DNA of 64,000 nt from JAICNG01 sp035249985 (GTDB lineage Bacteria; Gemmatimonadota; Gemmatimonadetes; Gemmatimonadales; Gemmatimonadaceae), in assembly GCA_035249985.1 (NCBI GenBank), contig DATFFP010000028.1, positions 62,001 to 126,000 on the forward strand. Reading direction: 5' to 3'. Position numbers and translations under genes: made by a program. Positions within the stretch are counted from its first letter, which is position 1. Each line of letters opens with the position of its first letter. Below the pieces are notes generated by a model. It was not told where the DNA came from. It saw only the letters and a list, made by a program, of their open reading frames with translations, and searched no databases. Of the stretch, positions 51,294 to 61,200 are shown piece by piece.

Positions 51294-52637
51294 CTACTGA
51301 CAGGTCGCCGTCCCGCCCCGCGCCAGGGCCTCGTCCTCCGGAATCGGGAAGGCTGCGTGAACGACGTGCGTTGCACCGTCTCGCGGAAGCGTTCCGAGCC
51401 GGTTGAACCGCCGCGCATCGACCCAGTGGGCGGTGCTCTCCCAGAGGAGCGAATACCGCTTCTGCCGCAGCAGCTCGTCGATGAATTGGGCATCGGTGCT
51501 CGCGATCGTCACCGTGCTCGGCCCGAGACCGCCGGCGGTTTGGCGGATGAAGTTGATGTCGCTCACGGCTCCGAGCTTGTCACCACCGAACCATCTCGCT
51601 TCCGCGCGCAGCAGGATGAGCTCCTCGTTCTGGATGATCGGGACTGGCGCCGTCGGCCCTTCGTACACGGTGAAGACGTGCTCGGAGACGACGTTGGGTT
51701 CGCTCGGCCACGTCCGTACTCTGCTCGTCGCCACCTTCTCCGTGCGGCGCCGATCGCCTGCTTCCGCCTGCGTGACCACCGACCTGTGCACGCGGAAGTT
51801 CGTCGATGCCGTGTCCTGATAGAGCGGGTTCTGAATGTCGCCGGCTCCGAGGCTGAACGCGAAATACGCACCGAGATCGAGCGAAGCGGTCGTCGAGATG
51901 AATGACTCCCCCAGCGCGGTGAGCGCGGAGGCGTGTTGCCCGCGATAGTTCTCCACCTTCGCCTTCAGCGCGCGGTTGACGCGAGCGAACGTCGCTGGAG
52001 TGCTGAAGCTTTCGAGCCCCTCGATGGGCGTGTCCACGAACGGAAACGCGGAACCGCCGGCCTGAAGCTCCGCGTACGCGCTGTCGAGGACAGCCGCGAT
52101 GCGGGTGAGCGCCGCCGGCCCGCAGATGATCGGCTCGAGGTCATCCACCGTACGGCCAGCATCGGACGCGATGCCGAGCGCGCCGCGAGATTCCGCCAGG
52201 TACAGCAGGTCCAGCGCCTTGATCGTCCTCGCGAATCCCTTCGTTGCGGACTTCTCTTCGGCGCTGAATTCCGCCGACGTCTCGACGGACTCGATGAGAA
52301 TGTTAGCCGCCTTGATGTTGCGATACCGCAGGAGCCAGTGGTTCGCGCCGAAGTCCGCGTCGTCGAGATTCGGCCCGAGCAGCTGATCCACCCAGCGAGG
52401 GTCCGCGGGGTCGAGATTGTAGGCATCGCGGCCGATGATTTCCGCGTCGCGGATCATTGGTCCGACGTCGGCGCGCGATCCGAAGAGCAGCCCGTACGCC
52501 ATCGCTTGTACCTGCGCGGGAGTCGGGTTGACGAGGAAGTCGTCAATGATCGGATCATTGAGGTTCGGGACGGTCGTGTCCTGACAGGCGGTCGTCACCG
52601 AAACACCCAGCATCAGCACGAGCAGGGAACGGCGCAT
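51294..52637 (-). CDS. SusD/RagB-family nutrient-binding lipoprotein
   Basis: A 447-residue surface lipoprotein (SLLVLMLGVSVTTAC lipobox). The TPR-like helical fold shows NRALKAKVENYRGQHASALTALGESF, and late residues include LLRQKRYSLLWESTAHWVDARRFNRLG, the typical SusD end. It pairs with the SusC-type receptor encoded just before it to bind glycans or other polymers. An upstream ATG at 52688 is possible but would precede the signal peptide. Confidence 0.92.
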   Translation of the reverse strand: MRRSLLVLMLGVSVTTACQDTTVPNLNDPIIDDFLVNPTPAQVQAMAYGLLFGSRADVGPMIRDAEIIGRDAYNLDPADPRWVDQLLGPNLDDADFGANHWLLRYRNIKAANILIESVETSAEFSAEEKSATKGFARTIKALDLLYLAESRGALGIASDAGRTVDDLEPIICGPAALTRIAAVLDSAYAELQAGGSAFPFVDTPIEGLESFSTPATFARVNRALKAKVENYRGQHASALTALGESFISTTASLDLGAYFAFSLGAGDIQNPLYQDTASTNFRVHRSVVTQAEAGDRRRTEKVATSRVRTWPSEPNVVSEHVFTVYEGPTAPVPIIQNEELILLRAEARWFGGDKLGAVSDINFIRQTAGGLGPSTVTIASTDAQFIDELLRQKRYSLLWESTAHWVDARRFNRLGTLPRDGATHVVHAAFPIPEDEALARGGTATCQ

Positions 52638-52690
52638 ACCGCGTCTTGCTCCTGTCGCGAGGGTGGCGTGGTCAATGTGTGGTTTCATGG

Positions 52691-55642
52691 TCAGAAGTCC
52701 ACGCCGAGGCTGAAGAAGAAGCTGCGGCTCGGCGGATACGGTGCGACGTCGATGTTTCGGGCGATTGCCTGATTGCCGAAGTTCGAGACCTCGGGATCGA
52801 GGCCGCGGTAGTCGGTCCAGGTGTACAGGTTGCGGCCGCTGAGCTCGACGCGGGCGCCCTGTGCCTGCCCTCGAAACAGCGTGCCGACGACGTTCTCAGG
52901 CAGGGTGTAGCTGAGCGTGACCTCACGCAGTTTCACGAACGAGCCATCCTGAATGAACGGCCGCGTGAGCCCGCGCACCGCCCAGTCTGTGATACGCCGG
53001 GCGCCCTCCTGATAGTCATCACTATTGCTCCCCGCGTCGTAGAGGAGCTCGGTGAGGTTGATGAGGTCGCCGCCCTTCCTCCAGTCGAGAAGACCGAAGA
53101 GCCGGAACGCGCCCACGGTGAGCTCGTTCGAGAAGCCCATCTGGAAGTCGGGCATGACGTCGCCCAGCTGGCGGGTGACCAGCTCTCCACCGAGGGTGTC
53201 GTTACCGACAATCTGCGTGGCGGACTTGCCCTCTTCGATCTGCATCGCGCCAAGCGAAGTGCCGAACCCACCTGTCTGGAACGTCGGGACCGGGAGCTCG
53301 GTGATCTTGCTGCGATTGCGCGAGAACGTCGCGCGAGAGATCCACGTGAGGTTGTTGCTTTGGAGTGGCGTGACGGCGAGCTCCGCCTCGACTCCGCGGT
53401 TGCGCAACTGCCCACCATTGAAGAGCTGGGTCTGGAATCCGCTCGACGGTGCCGCCGTACGCTCGAGGATCAGGTCATCGATGGTCTTCTGATACACCGT
53501 GACGGTGACCGAGGAACGCCCACCCCACAGCGTAGCGTCGAAGCCGCCTTCGATCTCGGTCTGGCGCTCCGGCTGAATGTCCGGATCGCCGGCCACGAGA
53601 TTCGTCTGCAACGCGTTTCGTGCGTCGTACGCGCCGGAGAGATAGCTCGTGAACTTCATGCCGTAGATGGGCTGATTCCCCGACTGGCCCCACGCCGCGC
53701 GCAGCTTGAGCTCGTTCAGCAGGGCGCCGAGCTCGAGGAGACGGAACGAAGCGGACGCCTTGGGGAAGAGGAAGAATTTTTCATCATCGCCATTGTTGCT
53801 GTTCCGCTCGGCGCGGCCCCCGACGGTCACGAGGAGTCTTTCGTCGAGCGCGAGGATCTCTTCCTGGCCGAAGAACGCGAAGTCCTTCGTGAGCTTCTGG
53901 TCTTCGAAGACGTCGGCGCTGGAGCCGCGGTCGATGTTGACCTGACCCGACAGCACGTCACGTACGGTGACGACGCCCGCGGACTGATAGACCCGACTCT
54001 GCTGCACGCCGGCCGACGTCGTCGTGGAGAAGGCGCCCGACGACGGGAAGAACTGGTGCACCGCGGTCAGCGCGAAGTTCGAGTTGACGTTCGTGGCGTT
54101 GCCGCGCACGATCGTCCCGGGCAAGCCGTCCTGCGGCTCGAACTGGAGCTCGCGTGGCGAGACGATGTCATTCTTCTGACTGAACTGATCGGCGCCGCCA
54201 ATGCCGCTGATCGTCAGGCTCTGCCGCTCGTTCGCGATCACCGAATACCGCATGTTCGCCGAGCCGATGAATCGGTAGACGTTTTCTTCGTTGGTGAGAT
54301 TATCGCGCGTCTCGAACGGATTGCTTCGCTCGAACTGGTTGTCCGGATACACGCCGTTCTCCGGTTTGAGGTCGGCGAAGCTCGGCGTAAACGGCAGCAC
54401 CATGTAGAAGCTCGTGCCGCTGTTGTCGTTGTTGCTGAGGGCGCGCTGCGTCAGCGCATGCACGAGATTCGTCGTGACATCGAGGGTCAGACGACTGCCG
54501 ATGCTCTGCGTGAGGTTCGCGCGCAGCGACCGCTTGGTGTAGCCCGTCCCCTTCAGGATGCCGGCATCTCGCTTGAGCAGGCCGGAGACGAAGAAGCTCG
54601 TCTGCCCTGACCCTCCGCGCGCGCTGACGATGGTCTCGTAGGACGGATCGTTCGCTCCGTAGAGCTCCTCCTCGATGTCCATCTTGCCGTTGTTGAACTG
54701 GCGGGTAATCTCGGCGTTGCGGGCCTGACCGGCAGGCGTGCTCGAGGTGTCACCGAAAGCGTCGAGTGCATCCGCGAGCGTCCAGTCGCGCGAGCCCATC
54801 TTGTTCGACAGATCGGATACGCCGACGCGCTGGAGGATGCTGAACTGTGTCCGCCCGGTCGTGCCACGCTTCGTCGTGATGATGATGACGCCGTTTGCCG
54901 CCTTCGCCCCGTAGAGGGCCGACGCCGAGGCTCCCTTCAGCACTTCAATGCGCTCGATGTCGTTGGGATTGATGTCGGCGACCCGGTTGACCGGATTGTC
55001 CTGGCTCGATGCATTGCCGCCGGCAGCGGCCGCGGTGATGGCGTTGGCGCCGGAGGAAATCGCGTCATTCGAGACGACCACGCCGTCCACGACGTACAAC
55101 GGGTCGATCGACGCCTTGATGGTCGTGATCCCGCGCAGCTGCACCTGGATGCCGCCGCCAGGCGCGCCGGAGTTCGAGGAGATGGTTGCGCCGGCGATTT
55201 TCCCTTGAAGCGCGTTGTCGATCGTCGGTGCCGGTGCGCGAGTGAGGTCTTGCTCGCTCACCGTTGCAACGTCGTTGGCCAGATTCTGCCGTGCGACGGA
55301 GGTGGCTTCGCCGGTGATCACCTGCTCCTCCAGCTGCAGCACGTCGCGGTCGAGCGTGACGTTTACCTCGTTGCGGTCGGGTGTGACGGCGACGACGGTG
55401 CCCCTGTAGCCAAGACGCCGGAATCGCAGTGACAACGTCCCCGCCGGCGCGTTGAGCGCATACTCCCCGCGCTCGTTCGTGTGCGCGCCGAGGGGTGTGC
55501 CCACGACCTGCACGCTCGCTCCGAGCAGTGGCTCGCCGCCTTCGGCCGTCACACGACCGGTTATGCGGCGTTGCGCGTCGGCCACAGATGGGAGCACCAT
55601 GAGGAGCGCTGTCGCAACGGCGCACAAAGTAGTTTTTCGCAC
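52691..55642 (-). CDS. SusC/RagA-family TonB-linked outer-membrane receptor
   Basis: A 983-residue receptor. After the signal (KTTLCAVATALLMVLPSVADA) comes a carboxypeptidase-like domain (RITGRVTAEGGEPLLGASV), the SusC plug (GIQVQLRGITTIKASIDPLYVVDGV, NDIERIEVLKGASASALYGAKAANGVI) and a beta barrel ending in FFFSLGVDF. Imports the ligand held by the partner SusD. GTG start at 55642 with GGAGG six bases upstream; a longer open frame precedes it. The pair SusC-SusD is one operon. Confidence 0.94.
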   Translation of the reverse strand: MRKTTLCAVATALLMVLPSVADAQRRITGRVTAEGGEPLLGASVQVVGTPLGAHTNERGEYALNAPAGTLSLRFRRLGYRGTVVAVTPDRNEVNVTLDRDVLQLEEQVITGEATSVARQNLANDVATVSEQDLTRAPAPTIDNALQGKIAGATISSNSGAPGGGIQVQLRGITTIKASIDPLYVVDGVVVSNDAISSGANAITAAAAGGNASSQDNPVNRVADINPNDIERIEVLKGASASALYGAKAANGVIIITTKRGTTGRTQFSILQRVGVSDLSNKMGSRDWTLADALDAFGDTSSTPAGQARNAEITRQFNNGKMDIEEELYGANDPSYETIVSARGGSGQTSFFVSGLLKRDAGILKGTGYTKRSLRANLTQSIGSRLTLDVTTNLVHALTQRALSNNDNSGTSFYMVLPFTPSFADLKPENGVYPDNQFERSNPFETRDNLTNEENVYRFIGSANMRYSVIANERQSLTISGIGGADQFSQKNDIVSPRELQFEPQDGLPGTIVRGNATNVNSNFALTAVHQFFPSSGAFSTTTSAGVQQSRVYQSAGVVTVRDVLSGQVNIDRGSSADVFEDQKLTKDFAFFGQEEILALDERLLVTVGGRAERNSNNGDDEKFFLFPKASASFRLLELGALLNELKLRAAWGQSGNQPIYGMKFTSYLSGAYDARNALQTNLVAGDPDIQPERQTEIEGGFDATLWGGRSSVTVTVYQKTIDDLILERTAAPSSGFQTQLFNGGQLRNRGVEAELAVTPLQSNNLTWISRATFSRNRSKITELPVPTFQTGGFGTSLGAMQIEEGKSATQIVGNDTLGGELVTRQLGDVMPDFQMGFSNELTVGAFRLFGLLDWRKGGDLINLTELLYDAGSNSDDYQEGARRITDWAVRGLTRPFIQDGSFVKLREVTLSYTLPENVVGTLFRGQAQGARVELSGRNLYTWTDYRGLDPEVSNFGNQAIARNIDVAPYPPSRSFFFSLGVDF

Positions 55643-55715
55643 GTGACCTCCCGCGAAAAGGTGGGGACCCGCGGCGACTTGTCCGTCGCGGGCTGGATGC
55701 GGGTTGATTGTGTGG

Positions 55716-55746
55716 CTTATATGCGACGGGGGGGAACAACTGTCAA
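55716..55746 (-). promoter_or_regulatory. Predicted promoter of the SusC/SusD operon
   Basis: On the minus strand a perfect TTGACA (55741-55746) is followed by CATATA at 17-base spacing or TATAAG at 19. It lies about 75 bases before the SusC start. A GTTGAC-rich AT patch upstream could hold an operator. Confidence 0.6.
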
Positions 55747-55872
55747 CATCGCATATGGTGTTGACGACGTTCGATATGAGAGCTGTTGGCATGTAGGGAA
55801 ACTGCAAAGACGCCAGACGTTTCATGCAAGCAGCCCGGTTGTCCTCTCTCCTAACTAGCGGGGGATGGTGTA

Positions 55873-57021
55873 ATGCGCACCGTCGCGATCGGTAGTCTCG
55901 CAGTCTCGCTGAGCCTCTCGACGTTGCCCGCGCAAGGCGCCCCGGTGGCGCAGGGGCGCGCGCGAGCGAGAGGCCTGGGTGTCGCGCCCGGCGTCTTTCG
56001 GACGGGCACCGCGAACGCCATTACCGACGTCGCGGGGGTTCGCGTCGGCCATGCAACCCTCATCATCGGCGATTCGGTGCGCACGGGCGTTACCGCGATC
56101 GTGCCTCACGAGGGCAACGCCTTTCTCGAGCGCGTTCCTGCGGCGATGCATGTCGGCAACGGGTTCGGAAAGCTGCTCGGTGTCACGCAAGTCGAAGAGC
56201 TCGGCGAGATCGAGACTCCGATTCTCCTGACGTGCACGTTGTGCGTGTGGCGAGCCGCGGACGCGCTCGTCGAATGGATGCTGGGTCAGCCCGGCATGGA
56301 GCGCGTCAGGTCGATCAATCCGGTGGTCGGCGAAACGAACGATGGCCGGCTCAACGCGATTCGCTCGCGCCCAGTCGACGCCGCGGCGGTCCGTCGCGCT
56401 CTGGAGAGCGCGCGGAGCGGGGCCGTCGCCGAGGGGAGCGTCGGCGCCGGAACGGGAACGATCGCCTTCGGATGGAAAGGGGGCATCGGCACCTCGTCGC
56501 GTGCACTCCCGGCCTCGCTCGGCGGCTGGACGGTGGGTGTGCTCGTGCAATCGAACTTCGGCGGCGTACTCCAGGTAATGGGCGCTCCGGTGGGACGCGA
56601 GCTGGGACGCTACGCGTTCAAGGACGCCGTGGAGCGTGGCGATGGCTCGATCATGATCGTGGTCGCCACCGATGCGCCGTTGTCCGACAGGAACCTTCGT
56701 CGGCTCGCCGCCCGCACGATGATGGGCCTCGGCCGCACCGGCGCCTCGGCGTCGAGCGGATCGGGCGACTACGCGATCGCGTTCTCGACCGCGCGCACGG
56801 TCCGCCGGGCCTGGGATGCCGAGCGTCTCGCGACGACCGAGCTCGCCAATGAACAGGCCTCGGCGCTCTTTCAGGCGGTGATCGAGGCGACGGAGGAAGC
56901 CATCTACAACTCGCTCTTCACGGCGACGACGGTGGAGGGGAACGGGGCGAGAGTGGAGGCGATCGCGCTGGACAGTGTGGCGCGCATACTGGCGAAGTAC
57001 GGGGTGGGGGGACCTCGTTAG
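55873..57021 (+). CDS. P1-family (DmpA-like) aminopeptidase
   Basis: A 382-residue Ntn-type hydrolase with a signal peptide (VAIGSLAVSLSLSTLPAQG). The conserved regions are NAITDVAGVRVGHATL, SINPVVGETNDGRLN, EGSVGAGTGTIAFGWKGGIGTSSR and VGVLVQSNFGG, as in L-aminopeptidase/D-esterase DmpA, in which the chain cuts itself before a catalytic Ser. It begins divergently from the SusC operon. The stop codon's last base is also the first base of a palindrome. Confidence 0.9.
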   Translation: MRTVAIGSLAVSLSLSTLPAQGAPVAQGRARARGLGVAPGVFRTGTANAITDVAGVRVGHATLIIGDSVRTGVTAIVPHEGNAFLERVPAAMHVGNGFGKLLGVTQVEELGEIETPILLTCTLCVWRAADALVEWMLGQPGMERVRSINPVVGETNDGRLNAIRSRPVDAAAVRRALESARSGAVAEGSVGAGTGTIAFGWKGGIGTSSRALPASLGGWTVGVLVQSNFGGVLQVMGAPVGRELGRYAFKDAVERGDGSIMIVVATDAPLSDRNLRRLAARTMMGLGRTGASASSGSGDYAIAFSTARTVRRAWDAERLATTELANEQASALFQAVIEATEEAIYNSLFTATTVEGNGARVEAIALDSVARILAKYGVGGPR

Positions 57022-57151
57022 GAGCTAGGGGTCAGGGGTCAGGGGGTGGAAAGGCGCGGCAGCGAAGCTGCCGCGCTCATCTGATGAGGCGGCTGCGGCG
57101 AAGCCGCGCCGCCTTTCCTTCCCTGACCCCTGACCCCTGACTCCTAGCTCC
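57021..57151. repeat. Cruciform inverted repeat, copy 2
   Basis: Arms 57021-57044 and 57121-57151 (the right has one extra TCAGGGG unit) share the words of the copy at 36474-36613. The core, TGGAAAGG-GCGCGGCAGC...GCTGCCGCGC-TCATCTGATGA-GGCGGC..., matches that copy in reverse complement. It directly follows the peptidase stop. Confidence 0.92.
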
Positions 57152-57213
57152 CGCTTCACAGGCATAGTTCGTGAACCCATGCCAAGTCTCTCCAAGCGCA
57201 CAGGACGGACGCC

Positions 57214-57861
57214 ATGCAGGGATCTCTTCAGGGCAAGAAGGTCGCGTTCCTCGCCACCGACGGCGTCAATGAAGCCGAGCTGACCCAACCGCGCGAGGCG
57301 TTCGAGCGCGCGGGGGCCGAGGTACATCTCCTCTCGATCAAGGAAGGGGAGATCCAGTCCATGAACGGGATGGACAAAGGGAAGACGTACCGCGTCGACC
57401 GACTGGTGGAGAACGCCTCGTCGAGCGATTACGTCGGCCTCGTACTTCCAGGCGGTGTCGCCAGTCCGGACAAGCTTCGGATGAACGAGGGGGCCGTGCG
57501 GTTCGTACGGGATTTCTTCTTCGCCGACAAGCCCGTGGCGGCCATTTGCCACGCCCTGTGGCTGCTTGTCGAGGCGGACGTGGTTCGGGGACGGACGGTC
57601 ACCTCGTATCCCAGCCTGCGCACCGACATCAAGAACGCCGGTGGCACGTGGGTCGATCAGATGGTGCAGGTCGATCAGCAGCTCGTGACGAGCCGGAACG
57701 TGCCCGATATCCCGGCGTTCAACGAGAAATCGCTTCAGATCTTCAGCCGCGCCCTGCAACAGGCCACGCTGGACGAGATGGGCGAGGCATCGTTTCCGGC
57801 CAGCGACCCGCCGTCGACATCGCCGACGGTCAGCGTGCGAGCCGCCCCGGAGGCCCGTTAG
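57214..57861 (+). CDS. DJ-1/PfpI-family protein
   Basis: A 215-residue protein. It has VAFLATDGVNEAELTQP, the nucleophile elbow PVAAICHALWLL with the reactive Cys and the acidic Glu near the N-terminus, and a longer C-terminal extension than most PfpI proteins. Such proteins act as deglycases, chaperones or proteases; which one is open. Confidence 0.88.
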   Translation: MQGSLQGKKVAFLATDGVNEAELTQPREAFERAGAEVHLLSIKEGEIQSMNGMDKGKTYRVDRLVENASSSDYVGLVLPGGVASPDKLRMNEGAVRFVRDFFFADKPVAAICHALWLLVEADVVRGRTVTSYPSLRTDIKNAGGTWVDQMVQVDQQLVTSRNVPDIPAFNEKSLQIFSRALQQATLDEMGEASFPASDPPSTSPTVSVRAAPEAR

Positions 57862-58017
57862 GCCAGGGGCCGGTAGCTCGAGCGCCGGAGCGCATCGAGC
57901 GGGCGAGCGGGGCTGGGGATACTCCCGACGTGGCGGGTTCGACGAGTCGAGCCCGTCTCGTCACGTGCCTCGCGGAGGGGTACCCGAAGCGGCTGGCAGC
58001 CGCGTCCTGCCGCAGCT

Positions 58018-61000
58018 ATGATCGTCCTCGCCCCCTCTTGGGTATCCGATGATGGACCCGCCGCTTCGCCCTATCCGCGTTTGAGATCGCCGTCAGGCGC
58101 CGGGAGCCCTCTGCCGTCGCTCCCACTCGTCGGGCGCTCGACCGAGCTGTCCATGCTCGGCGCGCTTCTGGACGCGGCCGAGAAAGGGCGAGGAACGACG
58201 CTCTTGCTCGAGGGAGAGGGCGGGCAAGGGAAGACGCGACTCGCGCTTGCGACAGCCGAGCGCGCCACGAAGCGGGGCTGGCTCGTCGCGATCGGCCGCG
58301 CCTATCCGGTGGAAGTCGGTGTTCCCTATGCGCTCTTCGCCGACGCCCTCCTCCCGCTGCTGCGCACGCTCGATCCGGCCACTCTGTCCGTGTTGACGAG
58401 AGGCTCGGTCGCTGAGCTGTCACATCTCTTTCCGCTCCTTGCCACGGGCGAGGCGCCGATTCGAGGTGCGAGCGACCAGGGCAGCGAGGTCAAGACGCGC
58501 CTCCTGTGGAATTTCGCGCAGCTCGTGTCGCGCCTCGCGCAGAAGCGGCCGCTGCTGCTCATCCTCGAGAATCTCCACTGGGCCGATGAGTCCTCACTCG
58601 AGATGCTGCACTTCACCGCTCGGCAGCTCGGCACGTCTCGTGTTCTCGTCGTGGGAACGTACAACCTGTCGGCTCCCGAGCGCGCGGCGTCGCTCATCTC
58701 GCTCCGGCAGTCGCTGGTGGGGTTGGGCGCGGCGCGCGAGCATCATCTCGGTCCCCTTTCGCGCGCGGCCACGGACGAGCTCGTGCACGCGGTCTTCGGT
58801 GTGTCGGACGCGGTATCACGCGAGTTCGCCGCACTGCTCTACGGGTGGACGCGCGGGAATCCCTTCTTCGTCGAGGAAACCCTCAAGGCGCTCGTCGGCT
58901 CGGGCCGCCTCTACGAGCGCGATGGTGCATGGCACGGCTGGGAGATCGCCGACCTCGATCTTCCACGCACCGTCCGCGAAGCCGTCGTCGCGCGACTCGA
59001 CCGCCTCTCACCGCACGCGCAGCGCGTGGCGGCAATGGCGGCCGTCATCGGTACGCGCGCGCCGTACGACGTGCTCGACGCGGTAGTGGGGATGCCACGC
59101 GCGCAGCTCGTCGAGGCCATCGACGAGCTGCGCGCGCAACACATCCTCGATGAGCGCCGCGAGAACGATCGGATCGTTTACGACTTCTCGCATCCGATTC
59201 TTCGCGATGTGATCTATCAGGAGATGGGACTGGCGCGCGCGCGCCTCCTGCACGCGTCGGTCGCCGACGCGCTCGAGCGTCATTACGGAGACACCGCCGA
59301 CGAGCATGCCGACGAGCTCGCCTACCATTTCGCGCGCGCCGATGCCCGCGACGTGGCACCCAAGGCGACGCGCTATCTCGCCCTCGCGGGCCGCAAGGCG
59401 CTTACGAAGCATGCCAATCGTGAGGCCGCCAGCTATCTCAGCGCGGCCCTCGACCTCACACGCAACGGTGGCGTCGACGCGGCGGCAGAATCGGCGATCA
59501 TCGAAGGACTGGCGCGCGCGCGACAACGGCTGGGCGAATACGATGCGGCCGTTGCACTTTGGGAGCGTGCGCGTGAGCACGCCCAGCGCGCGAACGATCT
59601 TGCGCGTCTGGCCGACATCGAGCGCCGGCTTGGGCTGGCGTCCTTCTGGCGCGGTCGCCACGACGAGGCGCTCGACCGGTACGAGGCGGCGCTGACCGCG
59701 GCGACGACTGCGGGCGCGGAGAGCGTGACAGCGCGCGTGCGGCTGGCCAAGGGCATGTGCCTCCAGGAGCTCGGGCGTGCTGCGGATGCCGAGCGCGAGA
59801 TGGCGGAGGCCATCGCCATCGCCGAACGGTTAGGCGATGCCTCACTGCTGGCTCGCGCGCACCGCACGCAGCTGCTCTTTTACCTGTGGACGGGGCGCAC
59901 CGAGCTCGCGTACAAGCATGCCGAGAGCGCGCGCGTCCTCGCGGCCGCGTCGGGCCAGCGCGTTCTCGAGTGGCTCGCGCAGTGGGCGCTCGCCACCCTC
60001 GGCGGGCTCACGGGCACTTCGGAGGACTGCGCCCGCCATCTCGCGGAGGCGGAACGGCTCGCGGACGAGCTCGATTCCCCGGTCTTTCGCGCCTGGACAG
60101 CCGAGATCGCCATCGAGCTCGCGTCAGCCACCGGCGAGTGGGAGACGGGACTCGCGCTCGCGGAGCGCACGATAGCGCTCGGGCGCAGCGTCGGTCTCCG
60201 GGCGCCACTGCCCAGGCTGCTGGTGTGGAGCGCGATCATGCACCTGGGTCGTGGCGAGATGGAGCGCGCGAAGGCGTACATCGATGAGGCGTGGGAGCTC
60301 TCCGGCGCGTCACGCGGCGCGGGCCGACCGAGCGATGTACACTCGGTCGTGCCCGCGCACATCGGGCTCGCGGCGTACCATCTCTTCACGGGCAACTTCG
60401 CGGAAGCGATCCGCGTCGGCGAGGCGGGTCTCGCGATCGCCGACAAGGCCGGCGCGGTCGTGTGGGCGGTGCACCGATTACTGCCCATTCTCGCCGAGTC
60501 GGCGCTCGAGGCACGCGATCTCCGCCGTGCGGAAAAGATCGGTCAACGGCTGCGTCGCGACTCGGAGCGGCTTGGCCAGCGCGCCGGGCTTGCATGGGCC
60601 GATGCGTGCGAGGCGCTCGTCGCGATGCTGCGCGGAGAGACGGGTCGCGCGGCGGTCCTCCTCGGGAATGCGGCCGCGGCGCTCGAGGCGGTGCCGGTGG
60701 TGGCCGATGCGGCGCGCGTGCGCCGGCAGCTCGCGCGCGTCCTGGCCGAGTCGGGTGATCGTGACGGCGCGACGCGCGAGCTCCGCCGTGTGCACGACGT
60801 CTTCGTTAGGCTCGGCGCAGACCGTGAGCTCGCGCTGGCCCGCCAGCAGCTTCGCGACCTCGGTGCACGCCCTCCAGCACGCGCGTCGCTTGCCGGCACG
60901 GAGGGACTCACTGCGCGCGAGCTCGAAATCGTGCGCCTGGTCACTGCTCGCAAGTCCAACAAGGAGATCGGACGAGCGCTCAACATCTCACCGCGAACCG

Positions 61001-61098
61001 TGAGCACGCACTTGACCAACGTGTTTACGAAGCTTGGCGTGGGTTCTCGAGGTGAGTTGGCAGATTTCGTGCGAGAGAGAGAGCTGTTTACTGGTTGA
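58018..61098 (+). CDS. LuxR-family transcriptional regulator with N-terminal AAA ATPase (LAL type)
   Basis: A 1026-residue protein. The NTPase part has Walker A EGEGGQGKTRLALA and the Walker B region LLILENLHWADESSLEML at about residues 70-190. A long TPR-like helical section follows (residues 400-900), and the end is a LuxR helix-turn-helix (GLTARELEIVRLVTARKSNKEIGRALNISPRTVSTH). It is a large signal-sensing regulator of the MalT or LAL group; ligand unknown. The start at 58018 is the first ATG; the conserved part begins near LPLVGRSTELSML. Confidence 0.88.
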   Translation: MIVLAPSWVSDDGPAASPYPRLRSPSGAGSPLPSLPLVGRSTELSMLGALLDAAEKGRGTTLLLEGEGGQGKTRLALATAERATKRGWLVAIGRAYPVEVGVPYALFADALLPLLRTLDPATLSVLTRGSVAELSHLFPLLATGEAPIRGASDQGSEVKTRLLWNFAQLVSRLAQKRPLLLILENLHWADESSLEMLHFTARQLGTSRVLVVGTYNLSAPERAASLISLRQSLVGLGAAREHHLGPLSRAATDELVHAVFGVSDAVSREFAALLYGWTRGNPFFVEETLKALVGSGRLYERDGAWHGWEIADLDLPRTVREAVVARLDRLSPHAQRVAAMAAVIGTRAPYDVLDAVVGMPRAQLVEAIDELRAQHILDERRENDRIVYDFSHPILRDVIYQEMGLARARLLHASVADALERHYGDTADEHADELAYHFARADARDVAPKATRYLALAGRKALTKHANREAASYLSAALDLTRNGGVDAAAESAIIEGLARARQRLGEYDAAVALWERAREHAQRANDLARLADIERRLGLASFWRGRHDEALDRYEAALTAATTAGAESVTARVRLAKGMCLQELGRAADAEREMAEAIAIAERLGDASLLARAHRTQLLFYLWTGRTELAYKHAESARVLAAASGQRVLEWLAQWALATLGGLTGTSEDCARHLAEAERLADELDSPVFRAWTAEIAIELASATGEWETGLALAERTIALGRSVGLRAPLPRLLVWSAIMHLGRGEMERAKAYIDEAWELSGASRGAGRPSDVHSVVPAHIGLAAYHLFTGNFAEAIRVGEAGLAIADKAGAVVWAVHRLLPILAESALEARDLRRAEKIGQRLRRDSERLGQRAGLAWADACEALVAMLRGETGRAAVLLGNAAAALEAVPVVADAARVRRQLARVLAESGDRDGATRELRRVHDVFVRLGADRELALARQQLRDLGARPPARASLAGTEGLTARELEIVRLVTARKSNKEIGRALNISPRTVSTHLTNVFTKLGVGSRGELADFVRERELFTG

Positions 61099-61200
61099 GC
61101 GCGCGTAGCGCCACCGAACTGGCACTCTCTCCCGGAGGAGCGCACGCAAGACTCTCTCGCCGACGCTCCCGTCATCGAAGCGCGCGCCACGCGACTGAGC